DNA of 64,000 nucleotides from Streptomyces sp. NBC_01224 (GCF_036002945.1 NZ_CP108529.1:496001-560000), one strand, 5' to 3'. Positions 47,818 to 57,315 are shown, counted from the first letter of the stretch. The notes: a model not told the origin generated them from the letters alone. Made by a program: numbers and translations.

Positions 47818-48816
47818 ATGACTCGCATCGCCATCAACGGATTCGGCCGCATCGGACGCAATGTGCTGCGCGCACTGCTGGAGCGCGACAGCGCCCTCGA
47901 GATCGTCGCCGTCAACGACCTGACGGAGCCCGCCACTCTCGCCCGGCTGCTCGCCTACGACAGCACGGCCGGCCGGCTCGGGCGCCCGGTGACCCCCGAC
48001 GGGGACGCCCTCGTCGTTGACGGCCGTCGGATCACGGTGCTGGCCGAGCGCGAACCGGCGCAGCTGCCGTGGGCCGAACTCGGCGTCGACATCGTCCTGG
48101 AAGCCACCGGCCGCTTCACCTCGGCCAAGGCCGCCCGGGCCCACCTCGACGCGGGTACGAAGAAGGTACTCGTCAGCGCGCCGTCGGACGGCGCCGACGT
48201 CACGCTCGCTTTCGGGGTCAACACCGACGCCTACGACCCGGCCGTGCACACGATCGTCTCGAACGCCTCCTGCACCACCAACGCGCTCGCGCCGCTGGCC
48301 GCGGTCCTCGACGAACTCGCCGGTATCGAACACGGGTTCATGACGACGGTGCACGCCTACACACAGGAGCAGAACCTGCAGGACGGTCCGCACCGCGACG
48401 CCCGTCGCGCCCGAGCCGCCGGCGTCAACATCGTGCCGACCACGACCGGCGCCGCCAAGGCGATCGGCCTGGTGCTGCCGAACCTCGACGGCAAGCTTTC
48501 GGGCGACTCGATCCGCGTACCGGTGCCGGTGGGCTCGATCGTCGAACTCAACACGACCGTCGCCCGCGATGTGACGCGCGACGACGTGCTGGCGGCGTAC
48601 CGCGCCGCAGCGGAGGGGCCGCTCGCCGGCATCCTCGAGTACTCGGACGACCCGCTCGTGTCGTCCGACATCACGGGCAATCCCGCCTCGTCGATCTTTG
48701 ACTCGGCCCTCACCCGCGTCGACGGCCGCCACGTCAAGGTGGTCGCGTGGTACGACAACGAGTGGGGCTTCTCGAACCGCGTGATCGACACGCTCGAGTT
48801 CCTCGCCACCCGCTGA
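47818..48816 (+). CDS. gap: glyceraldehyde-3-phosphate dehydrogenase
   Basis: A 332-residue type I GAPDH with NGFGRIGRN at the NAD-binding start, the catalytic cysteine in SNASCTTNALAPL near residue 155, MTTVHAYT and WYDNEWGFSNRV near the end. It converts glyceraldehyde 3-phosphate to 1,3-bisphosphoglycerate in the cytoplasm. Purine-rich sequence (GGAAGGGAAGGGA) precedes the ATG. It stands alone, without pgk or tpi, beside a GlxA-type regulator; Streptomyces carry several gap genes and this looks like an extra, separately controlled copy. Confidence 0.96.
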   Translation: MTRIAINGFGRIGRNVLRALLERDSALEIVAVNDLTEPATLARLLAYDSTAGRLGRPVTPDGDALVVDGRRITVLAEREPAQLPWAELGVDIVLEATGRFTSAKAARAHLDAGTKKVLVSAPSDGADVTLAFGVNTDAYDPAVHTIVSNASCTTNALAPLAAVLDELAGIEHGFMTTVHAYTQEQNLQDGPHRDARRARAAGVNIVPTTTGAAKAIGLVLPNLDGKLSGDSIRVPVPVGSIVELNTTVARDVTRDDVLAAYRAAAEGPLAGILEYSDDPLVSSDITGNPASSIFDSALTRVDGRHVKVVAWYDNEWGFSNRVIDTLEFLATR

Positions 48817-48874
48817 CCGGACGCCGGGGTGGTGCCCCGCCTCCGGCGACCGCGCCGGCCAGCACTTTCTTTGG

Positions 48875-48909
48875 GCGCTCTGGTTGATCAGTCGGGCCAA
48901 CCAGAGCGC
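48875..48909 (+). terminator. hairpin terminator after gap
   Basis: GCGCTCTGGTTG (48875-48886) pairs perfectly with CAACCAGAGCGC (48898-48909) around an 11-base loop, 58 bases after the gap stop. Streptomyces terminators often lack a T run, as here. Confidence 0.7.
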
Positions 48910-49421
48910 TCAGTCACAGAAGCGGGTCCGCTCGGCTTCGGGGGGTGCGGGAGCGCCACGGTCGGTCAAGGCACTCTTCGAGCGTCGCCCCGCGATGGCC
49001 TACGGCCACCCCTGACAGTCCGCGACGCCCCTCGAATCTGGCGGCTATCAAACGGACCCGCTGCCCTGGTCAAGCTCACAACCAATTGGGGACGAAGAGC
49101 GGAGCCGGGGATTTTCAAGGAGCCCCAGCAACTCGTGCCAGCCGACGAGTCCATGTGCGCCATGCCGGATCGCGTGCTGGTCGTAGCCAGTCAGGAACGC
49201 GGTCAGCATGTGGAAGGAGGTCTTGCCGACGAACATGATGGAGGCGCTGGTGGCCGAGCGCTGCCCCGACCGGCCGGTACCACTGATGGCCGGTACTGCC
49301 GCGATCGGGGCGGTCGTGCATCTGCTGGCTGCCGCCATCGAGGAGGGCCGGGGCCTGTCCTCGATGAGCGGCATCCTGGCCGAAACCGCCTAGCGTCTGC
49401 TGCCGGCCTGACGGCCCGGCC
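48910..49421. other. about 500 bp without a supported gene
   Basis: A minus-strand stretch at 49048-49236 reads MFVGKTSFHMLTAFLTGYDQ and HGLVGWHELL, which looks protein-like and resembles short Streptomyces proteins of unknown function, but it has no clear end or ribosome site and may be a relic. A plus frame at 49208-49393 overlaps it. Neither is called as a gene. Confidence 0.4.
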
Positions 49422-50144
49422 TCACTTCAGGTGCCGGGCGAAGAACCGGTCTCCGTCGTCCACCTCGAACCACGGGGTGCCGGCGTGCCCGCCCATATTG
49501 GCGTGCAGCGTCTTCTCCTTGGTGCCGAAGGCGTCGAACAGGTCCAGGGCCAGCTGCCGGTCGTTCCCTTCGTCGTCCCACTGCAGCAGGAACTGCAGCG
49601 GAATGGCGACCTGCCGGGCCTCCTCGCGCTGGGCGCGGGGCACGAAACCCCCGGCGAAGAAACCGGCGGCCGAGATGCGTGGTTCGACCACCGCCAGCCG
49701 AATGCCGATGGCGGTCATCCCCGAGTACCCGACCGGGCCGCCGATCTCGGGCAGCGAAAGGAGGGCGTCCAGGGTGGTCCGCCATTCCGGGACCGCCTTT
49801 TCGACCAGCGGGACGATGAAGGACTCGAAGATCTCATCGACCGGCTCGCCGGCCGCCATCGCCCGGCGGAGGTCGGCGCGGGCCTGCTCATCGACGGCGG
49901 AACGGGGCCGGTCGCCGTGCCCGGGGTGGTCGATGGCGGCCACCGCGTAGCCGTACTCCGCCGCGGAGTGCCGGGCCCGGGCCACCAGCCGCGATTCCCG
50001 CTTGTGCAAGCCGCCGTTGTGGCCGATCAGGATCAGCGGGGCAGGTGCGGATCCAGACGTCCACAGGATGCCGGGGATCTCGCCGAGGGTGAATTCGCGT
50101 TCGAGGACGCCGTCGTCGAGGCGCTGTTCGGAAGTGAATTGCAT
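49422..50144 (-). CDS. alpha/beta hydrolase (dienelactone-hydrolase-like)
   Basis: A 240-residue alpha/beta hydrolase. The early strand LILIGHNGG, the nucleophile elbow GYSGM near residue 140, an aspartate in LLQWDDEG and the late histidine in GGHAGTPW form a plausible catalytic set. The size and the HPGHGDR segment fit the dienelactone hydrolase/acyl-CoA-esterase-like group. There is no signal peptide, so it is cytoplasmic. The substrate is unknown and no operon partner is seen. Confidence 0.85.
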   Translation of the reverse strand: MQFTSEQRLDDGVLEREFTLGEIPGILWTSGSAPAPLILIGHNGGLHKRESRLVARARHSAAEYGYAVAAIDHPGHGDRPRSAVDEQARADLRRAMAAGEPVDEIFESFIVPLVEKAVPEWRTTLDALLSLPEIGGPVGYSGMTAIGIRLAVVEPRISAAGFFAGGFVPRAQREEARQVAIPLQFLLQWDDEGNDRQLALDLFDAFGTKEKTLHANMGGHAGTPWFEVDDGDRFFARHLK

Positions 50145-50382
50145 GGTCGTGCCTTTCGGGAGTGCTCTTGAACGGCGCTCCCGGACGACCTATCGTCCGA
50201 CCGTGACCCCGGAGGGGAGCACCCATGTCGATACTGCGTTCACGGGTACCACCTCCTCGTTCTCTCGCACGGCCTCCGGAAAACTAGCAGTGGTCGCCGT
50301 GGTTCGCCAACAGGTTTTTGCGGAGGCTCCGTGGCCGGATGCCACGGAACCACTCGCCTGAAGGCCAAGGCCGTGTAGTCAA

Positions 50383-52110
50383 GGGCTTCGGGCCTGTGTG
50401 GTCACGGTGTGGTGTAGGCCGGGACGTAGGAAGCGGAGCCCTGTTAGCCTCGATCTTTCGTGATTGGTCGTCAGCTTCGGCTGGCGGCCAATGCGTCGTT
50501 GTGGAGCGTGTGCGGGCATACGGGTGGCCCGATCGTCGCATCGGGTGGGCGCCGGATTCCACGGTTCCGGTCGGTGGCTCTTCTGCTCGTCGGGACGGGT
50601 TGTTGCTGGTCAGCGTGGGTTCGGGAGGGTGTCGAGCCGTCTGATCGCGTCTGTGATCACGTCGGTCCATGGCCAGTGGTGGGCGAATCGCAGGTGCCGT
50701 TGGCGGGCGGTGGTGATGAGTTGGGCAGCGGCGGAGAACAGCCGCAACCGCAGGCGGCGGGGCTCCCAGAGGCGGGGTTTGCCGGTCAGAGCGAGCATCG
50801 GCATCCAGGCGAGCAGGTCGAGGGCGAGCTGGACGATCTCCAGCCAGATCCGGTTCTGTGCGGTCTCGTGCAGGGGCAGGTTCCGCAGGCCGGTGGCCCG
50901 TGCGTTCCGAATGCGGTCCTCTGCCCTCGCCCGTCGGCGGTGCCTCAGTTCCAGGTCCGTGATCTTCCCGCCCGTCGTGTTGGTGGCGAAGCAGGTGAGC
51001 CGCAGGCCGTCGGCGTCGGTGAAGCGCAACTGGGCGCCGGGGTGGGGCCGTTCCTTGCGGACGATCAGCCGCATTCCCTTCGGCCAGCCCTTGAGTGTGT
51101 CGCCGTCGAGTTCGGCGGTCCAGGCGCCGTCGCGGATCTCGCCGCCCGGCTCGACCGCTGGGGTCCAGGCGGAGGCCGGGACCTTCAACACGGCCTGATG
51201 AATCTGCTCAGTGATGGTCATCCCGACCGAGTACGACAGCCACCGGCCCCGTTTCGTGAGCCAGGCGAGGAACTCATGGGTGCCGCCCGCGGAGTCGGTA
51301 CGGATCAGTGTGGACCGGCCGCGCCGGTGACGCTTGGGGAGCTGGGCCAAAGCGAGTTGAGTGGCGGTGATGTGGTCGGCGGCGGTGTTGGATCCCGCGT
51401 TCCCCGGCCGCAACAGTGCTGCCACCGGCTCCCCGGTGCCACCGCTTCCGTGGTCGACGAAGCCCATCAGGGGGTGATGTCCAAACGACTTCTTCCAGGT
51501 CGCGGCCGCGTCCTGCTTGTCGGAGTGGGCCAGGACCAGCACTCCGTCCAGGTCCACAATCACCTGGCCGCCCCTATCCGGCGCCGCATCTTTGGCCAAC
51601 GTCCAGACGTACTCGCGCACTTCGGCGCGCGCCGAGCGGATCGCGGTCAGGGCCTTGTCCCCGGCCGCGGCGAGGGTGTCGATCAGCCGGGAGACCGTTG
51701 GGTCGGAGGCCACCGGCCCGAACACGGCCGGCTCGGCCCGCAGCAGTCCCGCATCGGCCAGGCAGTCCCCGCCCAGCGCGACCGCGAGAGCCACATCCAG
51801 CAGGATCTTGCCCGGATCGTGCACCGCCCGAGGCCGCCGCCACGGCGTCAGCGCCGCCGATATCTCGGTATCCAGGCCGGTCTTACGGGCAGTCTCGACC
51901 AGCAGTACTCCGCCAGCCTGCGAGACCACCCCGCTCCCGCCGCCCTCGATGCGGACACGCGGATAGGACCCGATACGCTTCTTCACCTGAGGAGTGCTTC
52001 TTTCATGCGCCGACCTGGACCCTAGACAAGTCCCATCGTTGCAGGTCAGGAGCACTCTTCGCGTTTCCGATCACGCATCGGACACCCAGCCACGTGAAAG
52101 CCCGAGGCTA
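50383..52110. mobile_element. IS1380-family insertion sequence
   Basis: One transposase gene fills the middle. Near the left edge GCTTCGGGCC (50385-50394) and near the right edge the complement GCCTCGGGCTTTC (52108-52096) form an imperfect terminal inverted repeat, with further matches (GTGG, GGTGT) inward. Exact ends and a target duplication could not be fixed by eye. About 225 bp on the left and 125 bp on the right are non-coding. Confidence 0.65.
50610..51986 (-). CDS. IS1380-family transposase
   Basis: A 458-residue DDE transposase of normal length for the family. It shows VIVDLDGVLVLAHSDKQ (first Asp), IRTDSAGGTHEFLAWL (second Asp) and a C-terminal helical part with RAEDRIRNARATGL carrying the Glu. 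GTG at 51986 is used as the start; the frame is open a little further upstream. There are no internal stops or shifts, so the element may still be active. Confidence 0.9.
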   Translation of the reverse strand: MKKRIGSYPRVRIEGGGSGVVSQAGGVLLVETARKTGLDTEISAALTPWRRPRAVHDPGKILLDVALAVALGGDCLADAGLLRAEPAVFGPVASDPTVSRLIDTLAAAGDKALTAIRSARAEVREYVWTLAKDAAPDRGGQVIVDLDGVLVLAHSDKQDAAATWKKSFGHHPLMGFVDHGSGGTGEPVAALLRPGNAGSNTAADHITATQLALAQLPKRHRRGRSTLIRTDSAGGTHEFLAWLTKRGRWLSYSVGMTITEQIHQAVLKVPASAWTPAVEPGGEIRDGAWTAELDGDTLKGWPKGMRLIVRKERPHPGAQLRFTDADGLRLTCFATNTTGGKITDLELRHRRRARAEDRIRNARATGLRNLPLHETAQNRIWLEIVQLALDLLAWMPMLALTGKPRLWEPRRLRLRLFSAAAQLITTARQRHLRFAHHWPWTDVITDAIRRLDTLPNPR

Positions 52111-52170
52111 GGGACGGTTTGGCCCCGGCCTGGTACAGCTGCTGCGACGATGCCGCCGCCATGAGCCCGC

Positions 52171-52299
52171 GCCGGGCAGGCGCTGGTGGGCACCGGTCAG
52201 GCCCCGGGAAGGTTCGCCCTCGTCCACGCCCTTCCCGGCGACTACGGCTCGGACCTGTGGACCGTCCCGGCCGACGGCACCGGTGCGGCCCGCCGGTGA
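52171..52299 (+). pseudogene. C-terminal tail of a TolB/beta-propeller-like protein
   Basis: About 42 residues end in FALVHALPGDYGSDLWTVPA and GTGAARR, the typical last blade of a TolB-like propeller. The rest of the gene is gone; the fragment begins 60 bases beyond the IS1380 end, so the insertion or an associated deletion probably removed it. Confidence 0.5.
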
Positions 52300-52390
52300 T
52301 GACCTCCGCCGTCGCCCCGGCCTGTCCGGGGTGACAGCTCAGCGGGCCAGGGCGAGTGCGGGATGCGGGTCGCGAGTCCCTGTCGTCCGG

Positions 52391-53788
52391 TCAGGACTGC
52401 GCGTCCTCCGGAATGCTGACCAGCCAGCGGGTCTCCCGGCGGGGCCGCAGATACAGCGCCCAGTAGAGCGTGGCGACCGCTGTGATCCCGCCGGTCCACA
52501 GCAGGTACTCGGTCTCCTGCTGGGTCAGGATGTACGCGAGCACGGCGATGAGCAGTACGGGAATCGCGGGCCACAGGGGCATGCGCCAGGCCGGTGCCTC
52601 GCGGTGTGTGCCGCGGCGGCAGAGCAGTGCGGCGACCGCGACCAGCAGGTACATGCCGGTGACGGAGACGCCGGTGACGCCGTACAGGGTGTCGAGGTTG
52701 ACGAAGCAGAGCGCCGCGCCGGGGACGCCGACGACCAGGGTCGCCACCCACGGGGAGCCGAACCGGCCGAGTCGGGACAGGGCGTTGTTGATCGGCTCGG
52801 GCCACGCCTTGTCACGGGCGGAGGCGAACAGGACCCGTGAGTTCTGGATGACCATGACGATGCCCGCGTTGATGATCGCGAGGGCCACGCAGAGGCTGAC
52901 GAATGTACCGACGGCCGAATTCGACCAGGCGGCGACCATGGTGTTGAGGTCGCCCGAGGTCAGGGCCGCGAGGTCCGGGGCGCCCAGCGTGATGGCGATG
53001 ACCGGGACGAGGATGACCGCGGTGGAGATGGCGAGGGTGGCGAGCACGGTGCGGGCCACGTTGCGCCGCGGGTTCTCCAGTTCCTCCGAGAGGTAGACGG
53101 CCGTGGAGAAGCCCTGGGTGATGAAGAGCGCGATCGCGAGCCCGGAGACCACCATCATCGCGGTGACCGTGGAGGTCGTGCTGCCTGACGAGGCGACCGA
53201 CCCGTGCACCAGCGCGGAGACCCCGCGCTCGGAGTGCGCGAAGCCGAGAACGGCGACGACGCCCGCCGCGATCACTTCGAGGACAAGGAAGATACCGGTG
53301 ATCCACGCGTTGGCGCGCAGGTCCAGGAGACCGGCGAGGGTGGCGAGGACCATGACTCCGGCGCCCGCGGCGGGAGCCGGAATGTGCACCACGGGAGCGA
53401 GATAGTCGGCCGTCCCCATGGCGATGACCGGAGGCACGATCATCACGACCAGCAGGGAGAGCACGAAGACGAGCCACCCGGCCAGCCGCCCCGCCATGGT
53501 CGACACCATGGCGTACTCACCTCCCGCGCTCGGTATGAGGGTGCCCAGCTCCGAGTAACAGAAGGCGACCGCGATACAGAGCAGCGAGCCGATGGCGATG
53601 GTGAGGGCGGTGTACGTGCCCAGGCTGGAGAACAGGTCGGGAACGACCACGAAGAGGGTCGAAGCGGGCGTCACGCAGGAGAGCGTGAGCAGCGTCCCGC
53701 CCACGACGCCGATGGAACGCTTGAGCTTCTGTGGAGTGGGGCCGGTCGCTGGGGCGAGCGCCTGGGGAGCGCTGAGCGTTTCGGTCAT
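52391..53788 (-). CDS. APC-superfamily amino acid permease
   Basis: A 465-residue membrane protein with about twelve hydrophobic segments. The first helix region GGTLLTLSCVTPASTLF and the following YSELGTLIPSAGGEYAMVS are the substrate-site segments of amino acid/polyamine permeases. ATG at 53788 begins a 20-residue cytoplasmic lead. No catabolic gene is adjacent, so the substrate is open. Confidence 0.88.
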   Translation of the reverse strand: MTETLSAPQALAPATGPTPQKLKRSIGVVGGTLLTLSCVTPASTLFVVVPDLFSSLGTYTALTIAIGSLLCIAVAFCYSELGTLIPSAGGEYAMVSTMAGRLAGWLVFVLSLLVVMIVPPVIAMGTADYLAPVVHIPAPAAGAGVMVLATLAGLLDLRANAWITGIFLVLEVIAAGVVAVLGFAHSERGVSALVHGSVASSGSTTSTVTAMMVVSGLAIALFITQGFSTAVYLSEELENPRRNVARTVLATLAISTAVILVPVIAITLGAPDLAALTSGDLNTMVAAWSNSAVGTFVSLCVALAIINAGIVMVIQNSRVLFASARDKAWPEPINNALSRLGRFGSPWVATLVVGVPGAALCFVNLDTLYGVTGVSVTGMYLLVAVAALLCRRGTHREAPAWRMPLWPAIPVLLIAVLAYILTQQETEYLLWTGGITAVATLYWALYLRPRRETRWLVSIPEDAQS

Positions 53789-54137
53789 CGTGCGATTCCG
53801 ATCAACAGGTGCGGTGTCTGAGCGCGGGAGCGGTATCGCCTCCAGACGAGGACGTGGTGATTGGTTTCGTCGCTCCCAGCGCGACATGCAATCCTGACGA
53901 GTTCCGCAGGTCAAGAGGTGTTCACCTTCGGAATTCGTTGTTTTGGCGAGCGGATCTGACGATTTGGCGTTAAGAGCGCGTCATTGTATGGGGATCGGCG
54001 GGTGCGGGAACCGCAGCAGGATCCGGTGCAAAGTTTCGCCCATTCCAGATTCCGGAAGGGTGCGGGCGTCCCGGAGCGCCACGATGCGCGGATGGCCGCG
54101 GGTCGCGCATCCACGGTCTTGATGCCAGCCTGGAGTC
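53789..54137. other. 349 bp without a supported gene
   Basis: It holds the upstream region of the permease gene. A slightly AT-richer part around 53915-54000 is the likely promoter zone. I see no gene or clear repeat. Confidence 0.5.
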
Positions 54138-54455
54138 ATGGCTTGGGCGTCATGGACGACTCGCGGTGTGTTCTCCGGGCGCGGTGGCGTGCTCACGGAG
54201 GAGGTCGGCGTCCTGTCCGGAGACCTGACCGTTCACACGACCTGGGCCGATGACACGGCCCAGGTCACTGTGCAGTACACGGGTGCGATCGACTGGTTCA
54301 CCATGTCGGGCAGCCCGGTGCCGTGCTGCTCGGAGGACGACAGCCGGCGCCTTCACGAGGCGGTGGTGGAGTCCGTCCGGCAGGGAGCGGCGGCCACGGT
54401 TCCGAGGCCTCCGCCACAGAAGCCGGAGCAGCCGACGGAGAGCGCCCAGGAGTGA
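54138..54455 (+). CDS. small protein of unknown function
   Basis: A frame of up to 105 residues; the core VLSGDLTVHTTWADDTAQVT followed by QYTGAIDWFTMSGSPVPCC looks like a real, soluble, beta-rich protein with a CC pair. The tail is proline- and glutamine-rich. The start is uncertain: ATG 54138 or GTG 54189, and the latter gives an 88-residue protein. I do not recognise the family. Confidence 0.55.
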   Translation: MAWASWTTRGVFSGRGGVLTEEVGVLSGDLTVHTTWADDTAQVTVQYTGAIDWFTMSGSPVPCCSEDDSRRLHEAVVESVRQGAAATVPRPPPQKPEQPTESAQE

Positions 54456-54516
54456 GGGCTGCGTCGGCGGGCGCGCGCCGGACGTTGCGGTCCGGATCAC
54501 CGGGTGGCAGCCCGGT

Positions 54517-54849
54517 TCAGGCGGTGTGGCGGTCCGTGGCGATGGCGAAGACATGGAGTGCCGGTGTCTTGGAGCCCATGTACTGAGGCCCGGACGGCAA
54601 GGTGATCGGCGCGAGTTGTCTGGACGGGTCGACGTCCACTCCGATTGTGTAGAGCTTTGCGGTGCGTGTGCTCTGTGCCCGGCCGCTGCCGTTGACCTTG
54701 CCTCCGTCGGCCGCGATCACCGTTCCCTTCGGGACGGTTGTGGCGCCCCAGTCGGGGACGGTGATCGGGAGTGCGCTGCTGGTTCCGTCGGCGTAGGCGA
54801 CCGTGACGGTGCCGGTCAGGCCGGAAGCCGGGGCGTATGTGGCGGTCAT
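54517..54849 (-). pseudogene. C-terminal domain of a secreted glycosidase, 5'-truncated
   Basis: About 110 residues carry a beta-sandwich pattern: GLTGTVTVAYADGTSSALPI, VPDWGATTVPKG, RAQSTRTAKLYTIGVDVDPS and ITLPSGP then LHVFAIAT. This resembles the last domain of large secreted Streptomyces glycosidases. No catalytic domain or signal peptide precedes it; similarity ends at 54849. It is probably a remnant. Confidence 0.6.
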
Positions 54850-55145
54850 GAGAAGGCCTACGCGGGACGCATGACCGGCCAGGGGGATGAGTTGGCCATG
54901 GGCGAGGGCGTTGTTCTCGGTTCCGACGAAGTCGGTCGGCAGGGTGAAGCGCGGCGCCCGGGGTTCGTCGAGGCCAGACGCGAACAGAGGGCACCCGCCT
55001 CCCCTCGGACGCCGACACAGGCGCGATCTGGCGGTTGAACCGCCCCGACGGCCGCGGATGAGCCCCAGCAGGCGAGCAGGGCACGACTTCGGCTCAGAGC
55101 CTGGTGCGCGCCCACCCCAAGCCCCGGATCACTAGGATCTCTTGC

Positions 55146-55796
55146 GTGACAAGAGCATTCAGCGGCTGGACAGAGCAAGCGTTCGAGCTGCTCCTGCAGT
55201 TGGAGGGCATGCCCTCGCAAGAAGCTCGCGAACAGCGCCGCAAGGAACGGGAGCGTCTCGTACGGCAGCCCATGATCGCGTTGCTGAACGATGTGGCCGA
55301 CGCGGACCAGGCCTACGAAGACTTCTCCGTCTGGGGGTTCCGCAAGGATCCGTGGTGGTGGCAGCACCAAGTGGCGGTGATCCGGATCGCACGCAACGTC
55401 GAGATCGGGCTCCGCTTCGACCTCGACGGGCTCCGGATCAAGGGCGGCTGGACCTACCCGGACCCGGGGCAGGTCCCGTTGTTCCGTACGGCCGTTGCCG
55501 CGCAGGACAGCGGCCCCGATCTGGTGCGCGCCATCGAGGCGCTGGGGGCCCGGGGGTACGAGATCACCGGCGACACCATGAAGCGCATGCCACGTGGCCA
55601 TGACGCCGGCCATCCCCGCGCCGACCTGCTCCGGTACCGCTCGGTCTCCGCTGCCCGTCCGCTCGGCGGGGACTGCGCGCAGCACACGCCGGCGTTGCTC
55701 GACGCCGTGCTCCGAGCGGCGGAGGAGTTGGAGCCCCTGCTCTCCTGGCTCGCCGGCCATGTGACGGTTCCCGGTTCCCGCCGGCACGCCGTCTAG
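55146..55796 (+). CDS. DUF2461 family protein
   Basis: A 216-residue protein with the DUF2461 layout: an N-terminal FSGWTEQAFELLLQLEG, a central sheet region and a C-terminal block (RGYEITGDTMKRMPRGHDAGHPR then LLRYRS). The middle lacks the strongly conserved RFSADKSPYK segment of typical members, so it is a diverged form. GTG at 55146 is used because it starts just before the conserved region. Function unknown. A hairpin follows the stop. Confidence 0.78.
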   Translation: MTRAFSGWTEQAFELLLQLEGMPSQEAREQRRKERERLVRQPMIALLNDVADADQAYEDFSVWGFRKDPWWWQHQVAVIRIARNVEIGLRFDLDGLRIKGGWTYPDPGQVPLFRTAVAAQDSGPDLVRAIEALGARGYEITGDTMKRMPRGHDAGHPRADLLRYRSVSAARPLGGDCAQHTPALLDAVLRAAEELEPLLSWLAGHVTVPGSRRHAV

Positions 55797-55868
55797 CGTC
55801 GCCTCCGCATGCCGTCCCCGCGGTGAGCGACCGAAAGGCGGTCCGTGACCGGCGGGTGTGGTCCCTCC

Positions 55869-55891
55869 CGAGGGGCCTGTTCGGCCCCTCG
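55869..55891. terminator. hairpin between convergent genes
   Basis: CGAGGGGCC (55869-55877) pairs perfectly with GGCCCCTCG (55883-55891) around a five-base loop. It sits between the convergent DUF2461 and LysM genes and can end both transcripts. Confidence 0.75.
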
Positions 55892-55931
55892 CCACCCTTC
55901 GGTACTGAACCGCCATCGGCGCTGCTGTGCG

Positions 55932-56675
55932 TCAGTAGGCCCCGAACACGTTGTCGATGGAGCCGTACTTGTCGGCGGCGTAGTTGCACGCTGCGGTGAT
56001 GTTGGCGATCGGGTCGTAGCTGTCCATCGACGTACCGGGCACGTGGTAGGCACGGAACGTGGGGTCGATGATCTGGAGGAGGCCCTTGGACGGCGTGCCC
56101 TTGGCGGCGTTCGAGTCCCAGTTGTTGATGGCCAGGGGGTTGCCGGACGACTCGCGCATGACGTTGCGGTGGATTCCGTCGTAGCTGCCGGGGATGCTGT
56201 GCTTGGCCATGACGGCCAGCGACTGCTTGATCCAGCCGTCCAGGTCGTTCGTGTACGTCGCAGCCTTCGCGGCCGGTGCGGCAGTGGCGGAAGTCTTGGA
56301 CTCGGCCTGGGCACCGATTGTCAGCTTCATGCCCGGGCGAATCCCTGCGGGGTTGTCGCCGACGATCTCTCGATTGTCCTCGTACAGCTTCTGCCAGCCA
56401 CCACTGAGTGAATGCTCCCGCGCGATCTTGGAAAGGGTATCGCCCGCGATCACGGAATAGATGGTGGGCGCATCCTTCTGCGCGGTCTTTTCCTTGACGG
56501 TGGCGACGGTCGACGCCGCAGCCTTTTCGGCGGTGGCGGACTGCACCGGCGCTGCCGAGGCGAAGCCGGCACCGACCAGCGGAAGCACGAGAGCGGCTCC
56601 GCCCGTGGTCGCGGCGATGAGACCACGGGTCAGCGAAGTGGACTTGCGACGACGGTGGATACCCGTTGCAGACAT
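55932..56675 (-). CDS. secreted LysM plus transglycosylase-like protein
   Basis: A 247-residue exported cell-wall enzyme. A basic lead and hydrophobic segment end in FASAAPVQSA, a signal peptide. A LysM peptidoglycan-binding domain (YSVIAGDTLSKIAREH) follows near residue 75, then a linker rich in Ala/Thr, then a lysozyme-like SLT domain (VMRESSGNPLAINNWDSNA, catalytic Glu in RESSG). It should cleave or bind peptidoglycan. ATG at 56675 has AGAGGAA upstream. A c-di-AMP riboswitch directly precedes it, as is usual for Rpf/LysM-type genes of Streptomyces, so expression should respond to c-di-AMP. Confidence 0.93.
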   Translation of the reverse strand: MSATGIHRRRKSTSLTRGLIAATTGGAALVLPLVGAGFASAAPVQSATAEKAAASTVATVKEKTAQKDAPTIYSVIAGDTLSKIAREHSLSGGWQKLYEDNREIVGDNPAGIRPGMKLTIGAQAESKTSATAAPAAKAATYTNDLDGWIKQSLAVMAKHSIPGSYDGIHRNVMRESSGNPLAINNWDSNAAKGTPSKGLLQIIDPTFRAYHVPGTSMDSYDPIANITAACNYAADKYGSIDNVFGAY

Positions 56676-56684
56676 AGCGAATTC

Positions 56685-56872
56685 CTCTCCGTCGCCTACG
56701 AGGTGAGCTGTCGGGTTCGGACTGGAGATGTCCGGTCGCACGCGAATGCGGCTTCGCCCCGAGCCGTTCCGGATACCGGATCGGCGGCTTACCTGGGTCC
56801 CCCGCTCCTGCCGTCCATGAGTGGTCGGATTGCCGGACGGCGGCAGGATTCGGCGTTCCGTCCGGATTGACG
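56685..56872 (-). promoter_or_regulatory. ydaO-type (cyclic di-AMP) riboswitch
   Basis: Read on the minus strand, the leader contains the conserved blocks in order: GCCGAATCCTGCCGCCG, GGGGGACCCAGGTAAG, GGGGCGAAGCCGCATTCG, and CAGTCCGAACCCGACAGCT then CACCTCGTAGGCG just before the ribosome site. These are the hallmark segments of the ydaO/yuaA family. Binding of c-di-AMP is known to turn such leaders off. Bounds are approximate. Confidence 0.88.
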
Positions 56873-57286
56873 GTGACCGTAGGCGAGAAACACCGAAGGG
56901 AACAAGCCCCTATTTTTGGATCACAATTCATTTGCAAGATCAAACCGCGGAATTGGCAGTAATCCACCTCACACCGCGAAGCCAAATTTCCTTGCACAGA
57001 AGGGAACCGGACAGCGCGCCACGGCGTCTTGAACTCTTAACGTGACTCACACCACGGGATCCACAAAAGGGGCAATTTGGTCAGCATTCAAGGGTCGCAA
57101 TTCTCCCCAAATTCCTCTTTATTAACCAAGGGATCACTTCTAAGCAAATCGCCCATACTGGAACATTTACATGCGATCCGGATGTCTCTCGGGCCGATCG
57201 CATCCGCCGGGACTCCATGGCCTCCGGTCTCCTGGCGAAGCGGCCCGCGGGCCGCTCGTCGCACTCCCCCGCACGACATCGAGGCT

Positions 57287-57315
57287 TTGCCATTCGTCCT
57301 CCGGGTCGTTATCGT
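57287..57315 (+). promoter_or_regulatory. candidate promoter of the ABC-F gene
   Basis: TTGCCA (57287-57292) and TATCGT (57310-57315) are separated by 17 bases, a good match to the vegetative sigma factor. It would give a leader of about 250 bases before the ABC-F start. Confidence 0.5.

Noticed and set aside
49048..49393. Two opposing short frames before the hydrolase gene.
   Set aside because: They overlap each other on opposite strands, and neither has supporting start signals or a recognised family.
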